Below, one piece after another: positions 1 through 11,600 of a stretch of 64,000 bases of DNA. A model generated the notes under the pieces. The model searched no databases and was not told the DNA's origin. It saw only the letters and a program-made list of their open reading frames with translations. The number at the start of each line of letters is the position of its first letter. The first letter of the stretch is position 1. A program made the translations under genes and the position numbers. Source of the stretch: Dipetalonema caudispina (lineage: Eukaryota; Nematoda; Chromadorea; Rhabditida; Onchocercidae); assembly GCA_013365325.1 (NCBI GenBank), contig JABVXV010000162.1, positions 62,001 to 126,000 of the forward strand. The letters are read 5' to 3'.

Positions 1-3000
1 ACCTCTTTTTTTTTTTCTTTTTTTTTACCAAACTGCCAATTACTTATTGATATTTCGAAAGAAAGGAGCAACAAAAATACAATTGCGTAATTCAAAAATT
101 CAAAAAAAAAAAAAAAAAAACGGAATTATACAATAAAGTATTTCAATTAAATCAAATAATTAAAGTTAAATTTCGGTAATTATCACAATTCAACAATGAT
201 AAATCGTGTTTGAAATTGGATACTGATAAATCCGAGAAAAACCAATTTACAGGATTGGAAATAAAAAAATTTGAAAAAGATCAATGTGTTTTTGATTCCA
301 ATCCGATTTGATTCCAGTTCGATTCCGGAAGATATTAAATGTTGGTAAGGGAATCGGTGTTAAATGAGAACGGAGAAGAAAAGGGAGGAAGAAGAGAAAG
401 CAAGAACGTTACATTCATTGACAATATGTTTGCTTCAAGGAAATATGTTTGATGGTAGCAAGGATAAGTAAAACTATGTTGGAAAAAAAAAGTGATATGA
501 GGAAGAAAAAGAGAAAGGGAGAGAAAGAGAGAGAGAGAGAGAGAGGAAAGGAGAAATGGGAAGAAAATGAACATTTTGATGAATAATGGTGAAATTTTTG
601 ATAATTCATTTTTTACTTTTTTTTTTGAAAAAGAAAAGAGTAGAGGAATAGCTACGAAATTTTCAACGATTAAAGTATTTTATTTCATCAAAGTATGTGA
701 AATTCCACTTGAATAATTCACAAAGAAAAAACTTTTGTCAAACTAAAAAGTTAGAAAAGTTTAAATTACTAAATATATCATCCGATTATGATTCTCTCTT
801 AATTCATTCCCAATCCTAATGAAGCAATCTCCTCTTTTTTAAAACAAAACAAAAAAAAAAGTAAATGGTAAAAGTTGTTAAATCATTTCATTTTTATCAA
901 ACTATCAATCAGTAAGCTTATCAAAATTTAGTATCCTTCAAAAAAGAATTGAAATAACAGTAATGATTTCGGGATGAATAATGGAATAATATTATCAAAA
1001 ATTACATATATTCAATTATTTCATTGTACATGAATAGATTAAGAATGGAAAATAATGAACAAATTAAATGGATTCTTTCAATTATTCGCCGCAAGCTTTC
1101 TTCAATATCTTCCTTCTAATATTACTTAAATGATATAGCGCTAATTGTATTAATTATATTCATCATATCATATGCTAAGTTCTTATCATTCACAATTAAT
1201 AAATGTCAGAATACCGTTGGATTTCAAAAAGAAATGATTAATTGCGCGTAATGAGAAATGAACATGTCTCATGTGGCATTGCAACATTCGATCATCACTA
1301 ACATTGAATCAAATTAAACCCAAATAAGCTAGCTTAGTTGCAGACAGTGATGATGTAAATGACGTTGACGATGATTGGTAATGATGATGATGATGATGAT
1401 AATTGCAATCGAAAAAATTGCCATTAAGATAATGATTCTCCCCTTGTAAATCATCATTACAAGTAACAAAATTACGTATAATTTATGAATTTTAATTTCT
1501 TATCATCCATGAATTTTACAACAAATTAATATTTAATCTAAAAAAGTGAAAAGAAAAAAAAAACAAAGCCATCGAATTCTAGAGATATCTTCTTTTTTTT
1601 TTTCGAAAAATTTATCAATAAATGAAATCATCACTGATACAATGGTATAACAGTTCAGCCAGAATAAAAGATATGGATGAACTGATGATAGCGCAAAATG
1701 AGCGAAAAAGTTACCTAAAAAAGGAGAGAAAAAAAAAAATGAAATCAAATAATTTTTAGGAACGAAAATCATTTCATTCTATTTTACCAACAAAGACAAC
1801 AAAAAGTTCATTTTGCAAAAAAAAAAAAAGGAACCAAAAAAAAAAATTAATACCACTTTTTTTTTTGCGAACAATTAATTCAATTATGTACGAAATTTGA
1901 GTAGGGTATGATGAATCTTTTCCTTGTAATTTTGACAAAAAGTAATAAATGAAATGTAAATGAGTCAGGATTAAGTAAAAGAAAGTTATAACTGTAAAAA
2001 GTAAATAAATTATTACTGTTGTGGCAAGATAGTTGTTATTGTAATAGCATTTGTTGTATTTAGTACAACTAAATTGTCATTTTCCTAACAATAGGAAATA
2101 GTAAGTGAACAATTATTAGATCTATTCAAATTTTTCGGTAAATAAGATGTTCAAATAGTTAATTTAAGAATAAACTAGCAATACAGTTTATTTTTCAATT
2201 AATTCATCAGAAAGGAACGGAGTTGAAAAGTTGAACAAGTAAGTCTTTCTTTCAAGAAGTTCATTCGCTCGATAAAAGGATTATTTCTGGTTGAAATACA
2301 ATTTCAAAACACACTAATGCAACTACGACGACCTTTTGGTTGTTCGATAATGACATCTCAACGTTGTTAAAACTTCGGACGAAAATATAAAATCAAAATT
2401 ACCACTCCCCTAACAATAATTAAAATTATATTTAAGTTACAAAAAAGTGTAGAAATATAAATTTTATTTGGAGATAATTCTATTTCTAGCTTTTTGTTTG
2501 TGTTATTCCATAAAGCATTACTCACAAAGAGCAAAGAAATAACTGAATTTGCCAACCAATCTATCAAATGAGAGGAAAAAGTGTTTGGAGGAATCTCGAG
2601 GGAAGATAAAGGGTTTTTAAGTGTGTAAAAAGCCTTGGGGAAGTAGAGAATAAAGTTGAAATTTCATCGAACCAGTAAAATTCCTACTTTCATTATCAAT
2701 AACATCAGTAATATTCAATATAATACCTAACCTCCTACCAGCAAATTTAACTGCAACAACAACACTTTAATTCGACCGATTGGAGAAACTACAAATGGAT
2801 AACATTTCATATATGATTGAAATATTGAATCCAATCGTTCTAGAATTCGATTTAGAACGTAGGAGACACAGATTCCTAAGGTATAAGTAAAATTCTTATT
2901 TTAAATTCCTACAAGTAAATCTTTTGATAGTTCGAAAGGCACAAAATGGATTTAAATTTTCGGCGTAACTTTTCACATCGAAAACATTATGAAAGGAACA

Positions 3001-4401
3001 TGGAGTAAGATTTGATAAATAAATATTTAAAAAGTTAAATTTATTTCTTCAGTTAATCTTGCATTAGTATATGTTCAGAAATTATGAGGTACATATTGTT
3101 TGTAAATATTATTTGTAAACTATGCTGGATCACTTTTGCTATCTTCTTTTATCCTTTTAAATTAAGCAAATTTGACATTTCACTACTTATTAAGCTTATG
3201 AAAGTTACAATAACGAATGTTAGTTTTGATCAAATTTCAATAATATACTTTGTGAAGGGTTCAGTTATTTCTAATATATGCTAATTATTGAACAATTGAA
3301 ATTTTATCGACAAAAATCAAGTGTTAAAATGTAAGTAACTTCTGCAATCAATCTTCACAATTCGACAATTTCAAAAATTCTCACTCAAGATAAATTTAAG
3401 ATTGTTTTGATAATTTTGCAAAACTATTTACCTATAGATATTAATTGCTCTATTGAGAGATAGTCGGAAACTTTGCTAGCTATTACTGTAAACCGTCAAA
3501 TGATCGATACAGGATTTCATTATTCGAATTTAACATACTACGTTGAAAACTAATCGGATACACCCAAATAAATCTTTGTTGTATGCAGCCTACCAAAGAG
3601 AATCAACATATTGGTCCTTTTGTATAAGATGATACAGTACCCTCCATATGATTATGAAATTGAATCTATAGCTTAACAAAGATAGAAAAAAGCTTAGAAT
3701 AGGTGAGAAAATTCCAACGGGTCAAACCTCACCATTATCAGTTCACTTCTTTCTCATTGTAAACAAATGAATGGATATATGGAACAGATGTATACTGCTT
3801 TTTGCTTAAAAGCCTTTGTGTTGAATTAGTAATTTCAATATTCTGATTCTGTATTTCTTACTCAGATTTGATCTGATTTATCACTGATTATCGCTTGCCC
3901 TTTGTGTACTTGTTTCCTTATCAGCATTACTGGTTTATAAGAGAACAAATTTTTGGAGCCTTTTTTCTTGGCCGATGAATTAAGAAGAATAGAAAATTAA
4001 TAAATTTTTTTATGAAGTATGGAATAATATTCTTTTTTGATTTAATGATAACTTACCAATATAATAGTATTACTACTCAAATTTCAGATTTTTAGGTTAA
4101 TTTTATAATTCAATATGCTATGTTACTTCATCTACACTTTTATCTTTCAGTAGTTACAAGAAAAAAGAATTTTTGATCCTTCTTCTTTGGCTAGTAAATT
4201 AAGAAAAGAAAAAAAAAAGCGAAAAATCTAACATTTAAAATTTTGGATGAATTAGTTGTGAATTTGATGAAAACAGCATGAAGATGAGAATAAAACAATA
4301 TAATAAACCAAATGATCAATTTTATACATCAAATATCATTTAAATGTTTAATAACAATATAATTATTGATGAGGAATGTATGTGTATAAACATTAACAAT
4401 T

Positions 4402-4472
4402 TACGATAATTGTTGAATAAATTGAAACAAAATCAACAAATACGATAATTGTCGAATAAATTTAAACAAAAT
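4402..4472. repeat. Two direct copies of a 32-bp unit
   Basis: A 32-bp unit starting TACGATAATTGT occurs at 4402-4433 and again at 4441-4472 with two differences. It looks like a small local tandem duplication. Confidence 0.8.
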
Positions 4473-5262
4473 TATTCTAATTTCACTGAGGAATTTCTTT
4501 TTAAAGTTTAGATTATAAGGAATGATATGATATGACCTGATAAAATCTGTTTGCAATTGATGATTTTCCTCATTTATGATTGAATGAATAGCAAAATGCG
4601 AGAGTTAAATGAAACGTTGAAAAAGATTTAATATCCTCCCTTTGCGCATACAATCAATTAATCAATTATTTGTGAGTTTCTCAATATTTTCCGACATATT
4701 ATGAATGTTCAAAAATGAAAATTTAATTATTTATTTATCCTAAAATTTTCAAATCAATTATTTACTCTTTTCTTTTTTTTTTTTTTTTTTTCTGTGTGTG
4801 TGTATTATTTACTATTACCAATGTTCAGAAGTGTGTTAAATTTTTTTCTGGTAAAAGTTTGAAATTCAAAAAAATTTAATCAATGGTGAAGGGAAAGAAA
4901 TTATTAACCGTCATTTTTAGATGCAAAAATTTTTGATCATTGATTGGATTTTAAAACTTTGCTGAAAAAAATACAAAATAATATTTGAAATAACTCTTAT
5001 CCAAATTATATATTTCTCTCCTCCTTTCTCATCGCAATAAATTCCAAATTTGTATTTTAATCAAAGGATAGAAAAGAAAAAAATATCCATTTGACAGGAA
5101 ATCTAATAAAAATTGAAAATTAAATTTTATCAGCTTTTTGAAAAATATGATTGAATAAAACATTACATGAAAATATTATTCATTATCAAATTACAATAAC
5201 AACATTTGGGAAATAAATTAAATTTGCCGTATTTTTCTATTAATGATATATATATATATGTA

Positions 5263-5330
5263 GAAAACGACAAATTAATAGATAGATATTATTGTAGGAA
5301 AATGACAAATTAATAGACAATATTATTGTA
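5263..5330. repeat. Two direct copies of a 33-34-bp unit
   Basis: The units at 5263-5296 and 5298-5330 share GACAAATTAATAGA and TATTATTGTA blocks and differ by one substitution and a small indel. A local tandem duplication just upstream of the GC-rich hairpin island. Confidence 0.75.
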
Positions 5331-5385
5331 TTCCAGCTTGAATGATATTAATATGATAATCCACTAAAGGTCACAGATCTTAGCA

Positions 5386-5396
5386 TGTATATAAGA
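5386..5396 (+). promoter_or_regulatory. TATA-box-like motif before the hairpin
   Basis: GTATATAAGAG lies about 25 bases ahead of the base of the hairpin at 5411. Spacing would suit a start site near the hairpin base, but in this AT-rich DNA such a match can easily be chance. Confidence 0.25.
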
Positions 5397-5410
5397 GAAT
5401 CTTAGATTAA

Positions 5411-5496
5411 GTCAACAGGCATTCGGTGCACTCGTCGAGATCGTCAAAATGGAACGATGTGGCGAACAAGTGCACCGAGTGCGGTTTGCTGTTAAC
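5411..5496 (+). ncRNA. Candidate microRNA-like hairpin
   Basis: This stretch is far richer in G and C than its surroundings and folds back on itself. GTCAACAG at 5411 pairs with CTGTTAAC ending 5496 (7 of 8). GCATTCGGTGCACT (5418-5431) pairs with AGTGCACCGAGTGC (5469-5482) with one mismatch. GATCGT near 5440 pairs with ACGATG near 5455 around a loop of about 8 bases. Length and shape suit a pre-miRNA. The 3' arm carries CACCGAGTG, one base off the CACCGGG seed of the nematode mir-35 family, which also comes from the 3' arm; this likeness is weak. A 34-codon ORF overlaps the 3' half, so a short coding exon cannot be excluded. Confidence 0.45.
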
Positions 5497-5599
5497 TCAA
5501 CGCTGAATATGAAGCCGACATGTCGAATGGTTTATCCATTTGAATTGGAGTAAAGTTGGATGCGGATGGCATTTAATTCCGCCATTAATTTTTTGGAAG

Positions 5600-8500
5600 A
5601 TCACTTATCCAAGTGACAATTGGTAACATATTTATATATATATTTGTAAATTAGGTAGTATATATTTGGGAAATATACGTGTAACTTTTCATTTTACTTA
5701 TTTTTTGTTTCTTGACAGACGAGGACTATTTTAGAAATTTTTATATGGAAATGTATAAATTTCACTAAATTTGAGAAGTTTCATTAATTTTTTTTTTAGT
5801 CTTATAACTTTCAATTTAATTCTTACTGGGAGTAAGTGTTATCCAATGGTTTAGATTAAATTTTAGAATTTTAATAAACTATAAACTAACAAATAAATAA
5901 ATAGATGAATGATGTTGAAATAGAAGGAAAAAAGAAATAAATTAGTGTTTACAGTAATGAATATTTCTATGGTATCCAAAATTCATTGTCATCATATATC
6001 ATGATTTCATCATAAAATAATAATTAAAAGAATGGATAAATTTAATACGGTAATAAGGATTTGCAAGGATATCATTGTGATAAATTATCTGTATGATATG
6101 AAATATATCGTTGTAAATTCTCTCTTCACGATGATAACCAGATCAAATTGTCGCATGGTTTAGCTATGTTAAATAATGGTGACGAATTATTCTGTCATTG
6201 CCAAAAGTCTTAATGGAAGATAAATCACTCGTCCATGGAGATGTGAGATGAGATGGAAAAGTGGGAAAGAAGATTTGAAGATATAAATCAACAAAATAAA
6301 TGGACGAAATTCTTGAAAAATTAAGAAAAGAGGTACGAGTGATTTATAATGGCAGCAGTTTGAAATGTTATGAAGATGGGTAAAATTGAAGAAATGCGGT
6401 AAAATAGTTACCAAAAATAGAAAGCAAAAAGTGAGCCGAAAGACTTTTCCCCTCCTTTCCCACATTTCTAATGCCTTTGTTGCTTGTTTAAATTTTGTAA
6501 AAAATAAAAATAAAAATGGAGGAAAAAAAAGCGTCCATTAGCATATTGGGTTTACCTTCCCTTATTACCTCATCTTTTTTTCTTTGCTCCTTCAAATGTT
6601 TCCTCTTCCATCATTGGGGTTTAATTAATAAATGCTAATGATGATATTTGAAGCTTAAAAATTGTGAATCTTACTGAAATAATCTATTTTTTCGTCTTTT
6701 CTCTTCCATTTCATCCCATTTCATCGAAGATAATAAATTGTACTCGTAATTGTATTAATAATAAATTAGTAATTGTATTAATGATTTGCAATCTAAACAA
6801 AAAAATAGATTAGATAGAATGGTTTGATATGGTTATCATCATGCCTGGCCTTTTTTCTCATACGTTTATCATCGTAGAAGGGAAACAAATGTTAAGCAAT
6901 ATGTCGATAATGATCATTTGATTAAAGTATTTGAGAAATATTAATCTCAAATGTCACTACAATCATTTTAATGTTATCGAGGTACGAGGTGCCAAGAATG
7001 ATGAAGTAAAAATTATTTTGATCACAACTACAATTTTGATCCAATAATTCCGTCATTATTTTAGGTACCACATTCTTAAAAGATTAGGAGGACGTTTCAC
7101 AAATTATTGTTATTGCTCATGGTTATTATTATTATTTTGTAACATAGGCAAAAATTTCATCTTAGTTTTTCTAAACAATTAAATTACAGAATTTTGTTTG
7201 AATACATTTGCAAATTTGCTTAATTATGTTTATTGGGAACTGCAAAAAAGTCAAAGTAATTATGATTATCTGTTAGTTTACCAAGCAAAGATATGGAATA
7301 GCATAATAAAATCAGAAAAAGGAAAAAAAAAGGACTTAGCTATTTCTGGAGTTAAGAGTTTTGATCAGTTAAGGATAAGATTAAAGCTGAAGTTGAATTG
7401 ATCAAAAGTAGCCGATTTCATTTTGTCCAAAATAATCACTTTCTCTCTCTTTCTCTCGTGTATTATGTTTCGTGTTTTTTCCTTGTCATAAAACTGTCAT
7501 AATATGTAAATGATTGTCACCATTAAATTGATTTATACAAAGTAGTTTGCTTTGATTTTGAAATGATTATTCATAGAGCTCGATTACTAATGTATCACTA
7601 GATTGAAGCTAATAAAGTGATAAAATTGAAATACAAAAATTTAGATAGTGATATTAGACAACAAGGAAAAACAACACTGATATTTCATTTAAGATACAAA
7701 TTGATGGAATTTTTGAATTTTTATTCATTAACAAATTAAATAGTCTAAAAAAGAAAGATAACACCTATCTAAATATAAAGATATAATTTCAATGCAAATA
7801 ATTTGTTGTATTTCTTTCTTCAGAAAGAATGATATAGAGAAATAGGATGTGCAGGAATAATTGTTATAATTTTGTTATTTCAATGAAACATCTAGTGTTT
7901 AAAAAATGAAACAAATAAAATTATTTGTCGATTATGAATCATTGTTGTGTATTTCGAAATTTTTCCCGGAAAAAAATTATTTAAAGGAGGAGTGATTTTT
8001 CCGAATCAATATATCGTGTGTCATACTTTTTGAGTTTTCTTATGTTCATTTCGATATACGCTGGATTCTATGACGTTTGAACTATCACCTTTCCAGTTTT
8101 TGATTTATGGTGGTCTGAACGACAAGATAATTAATCAGATCGAATGATACTAACTGTAGCATTCCCTCAATGAAATGCAAAAAATCCACGCATTCAGATT
8201 CTTTTCTTTCCTAAATCGAAGGAAAAAAGAAGAAATAAGTTGAAATTAAGACAAAGAACGATACAGATCAAACTAGCATATTTTGGTGAAATTTAGATAA
8301 GCTTGAAGAGCTATATGAACAAATTCTTTCAATATTTTGAAGCTTTTAATATTCCAATTTTCTACATATATCACTTTAATTTGGAATTCATTGAATTAAA
8401 ATATACCAAACATTCATTCCAATCATTTCTTACGATTTTCATATATGCATATTACGGCTTCCTATATATAGTATATGAAATATCTTTAAAAATTTACTAT

Positions 8501-8685
8501 TTCAAAACTATAACAAATGATTAAAACTTATCATCATATGAAGTGTAAATGTGAAAAAAAGGAAGTAAAGGAATTTTACAAAAAAAAAAAAAAAAAAAGA
8601 AAAAAAGAAGATATCAAAGAAATGAATCCATACAATCAACTTTCGCTTGTGAATTCAAAGTGTAACATGAATTACTGATTTGAGA
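5600..8685. other. AT-rich intergenic DNA downstream of the GPCR gene
   Basis: No ORF here shows domain structure or splice continuity. The longest, on the minus strand at 6187-6465, is a low-complexity Phe/Leu/His-rich frame. The part next to 8685 should hold the 3' UTR of the minus-strand GPCR gene, but I could not fix a poly(A) signal. Confidence 0.5.
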
Positions 8686-11600
8686 CTAATCGATAATACT
8701 AGTGGTACCAATTGTTTTAGAAGATGGGCTACTTGAAAATAATGAAGTATCATCAATATCATTCGTAATTTTTCTTTGTAAATGATTCGAAGGTGTTGAA
8801 TCCATTTTGAGCTCGTCATCAACATCAACATCAACATCATCATCATTTCCAATCGTTATTGTCGGATTACTGAACGAACATAATGGTATAACAGCTGTTG
8901 TTGATGAAGGAGAATTGTTCTTTTCCTTCCTGCATTTTGAAAAAAAAAAACAAAAAACAAAAAACAAAAAACAAGAAATTAAAAAATTACTTGAGTAAAA
9001 TTGGAAGAATATATAAATGTATAGTTCAAATGTTGCTTGTGGACAATTAAACACAAAAGATTGTTTCATTTCATTTAAGCATATTTTTCGCATGGTCATT
9101 AAAATTATTTAAGTGTTGCATTGATGATCATTTATGCAATTATTGACCATTACAGCTAAATACTGAAAGATAACTGTTAATCAAAGTGGAAAAAGAGATG
9201 ATGGAAAAGGAAGTAATGAATACTTTGTTTCGTCTTCTTTATGATAGCCACCAACAGTTGCTTTTTAACTATTATGATAATATGAGATGATTTTATTAAA
9301 ACTATCATTAAATTATTAAATGAACTATAACTTATTACGAATTGCATGCAAATTATTTGTAAACATTTCATATCTCTTTTAATTCATTAAATTATCATCA
9401 TGAAATGGCTTTAATTAATTCATTCGCCGTTTCTTTTTCTTTTTTTTTTGCTATAATTATATGAATAAAATGGGAAATTAAAAGAGGACCTTGTATGATG
9501 TCGATTTTCATGACCGCTTGTAGTATCAAAGCTGCAGTGTAACGGTCCAGCACATTCCACAAGACTGAAATTTGAAAACAAGAAAAAAAGGAGAAATAAA
9601 AATATTCAGCATACATAATTTGAAAAGAAAAAAAAAATCAGTTTAGAAGCAACGTGTTGATTCATGGAATTTATTAGAAGTTACATGATTACGTGAATCG
9701 ACAATTATAGGTCGCAAAAGATAGAACAGTGTACAGCTGAATTGAATTTTGTAGGAAACGGAATTTAAAAAAGTCCATTAAATTAAAAATTTAAACAATT
9801 CATTAGAGGTCAAATTAATTTTCAGGTACAAAATATGTAAGATAGATGGAAAATTTGCACTAAAATAGTAAATGTTTTGCTAAAAATCATTGCAAGATTA
9901 ACATTTCTTTTCTTTTTTTTTCTGACATGAAATGAAATTCATCAAAAAGAAGCAAAATAAAATGGGGAAGAAAAAAAAGAAAAGAAATAGCAAATATACA
10001 ATAAATGGCCAACATGTAAAATTAAAAATATTCCCTAATGCTAATCAAAATTTATGCAATTATTTTCCACATTGAATCATTTATGGCATCCAATTTAATC
10101 GTCATAAGTAAACTAAATCAGCAAATTTTGCAAAACTTAAATTCCAATATCCAAAAAAAATACTAAAGTATTAGTGAAAGAGACAGATAAGATTATAGTT
10201 AAACCATTTGCAAGTATATGCCATAATTTTCATTTTGAAATATTCGAAAATAAAATTTTAAAAGAAAAAAAAGCCCACGACTTTTAAGGTGTGATAAAAC
10301 TTAACAAAAAAAAAAAAAATTGATGGATCATATTCCAGTAGTAATAGATGAGTGATTTCACCTACTGATGTGAATGCTTGATGAGTGCATCTAAGGCAGT
10401 ACTGGTGGCGTTTGATAATGAACGACATCGCTTAATTAATGCCTTTGTATGTTGCTGTCGTAATTCCCGATTGATAAGCGCATATAAGATTGGATTTACG
10501 GCCGAATTAAAACATACTAATAAATGGGCCGCAAAAAATGTCGATGATAATGTTAAAGTTGACCAGGATACCTGTCAAAGTATCATTTGTTGTTGTTTCA
10601 CGTTTGAAATTTTTTGCTGATTAGATGTCGGATGTAATGATAATATATCGTGAAATATTAGCCAAAGTCTAATTAACAGGTGGAAAAGAGATGGAAGGGA
10701 TATATTTAGTTATGATAAGAAGATTTTCTTTTGAAACTTAATCAACTTCTCTTTTTTTTCCCAAATTCCAATACGATTACATAAGATAAGTTAACTGATG
10801 AAGGAAACATTTCTTCAATCTATTATCATTCATATATGGTGGCATAGATTAGAAAAAAAAAAAAATAAAAAGAATGAACTTACAATAATAAGTTCAAAAT
10901 GTGCCAATAAGTTTAATGTCCAATGTGGCATCCAACAAAAAAAGTAAAATAAAATCATCGCAACAATTCGTTTCGTTACCTGTAAATTTCTTTTTCAACT
11001 GGAAATAATTCTAAAATTATCAGTTTACAATTTTAAATTCATATCTAATATATCGTAGAAAAATTGTGCGTAGTTTGGGATTTTTGTAATATCATTGAAT
11101 TTTAATTTGCTTAAAACTTGTAATGTGTCATCTCGCTTCGTCTATGCCGCTAAATTTGATTTGAAGTGCGAGAATTTTTTTCTCTGTGATTTCAAATTTC
11201 ATCCTTATTTAAATAAATCATAGGATAGTATTCTGGGAATTTGGGTTAGAAATTAAAATAATGCAAAAAAAATATTTGACTTAAAATTTAAAATGTACCT
11301 GCCTTATCCGCATATTTGCATTCCTATGTTTTGTTATAAAACTATGCCGGTTAACATTTGCAACACTTTTGTGCAATCGTATAATTACCTTTAAAAAAAA
11401 AAAAAAAAAAAAAAAGAGATACGATATAGAGGATATAATTTGAGATGTTGTTTTGATTCAATAAATTGTTCAAAAATAAGAAATTAAAAGGAATATAATA
11501 ACTTATTACATTTAGGTAAAAGTAGGTAATCAAAAGAGCGGGTAATAAAAAGCCACATGCAAATGTATAGTACATAAATGTTGGATTACTTTCTTCAAAT

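Larger units (their letters stand above)
1..5385. other. AT-rich intergenic DNA, no supported gene
   Basis: Open frames are short, full of Phe, Lys, Ile and Leu, and lack paired splice sites that would join them into a family I know. The stretch contains A and T homopolymers, a GA microsatellite near 529-545 and small tandem duplications listed separately. I see no coding or RNA gene here. Confidence 0.6.

Noticed and set aside
300..335. tRNA T-loop-like GTTCGATTCC
   Set aside because: No matching acceptor, D or anticodon stems around it.
6187..6465. Minus-strand 92-aa ORF
   Set aside because: Phe/Leu/His-biased with no domain, no leader acceptor and no neighbouring exons in frame.
8807..8998. 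Plus-strand Ser/Thr-rich ORF
   Set aside because: It is the complement of the last GPCR exon, whose minus-strand frame fits the splice phase and ends the receptor.
10378..10620. Plus-strand 80-aa ORF
   Set aside because: It is antisense to the TM7 exon of the GPCR, where [11 protein letters not shown] is read on the minus strand.
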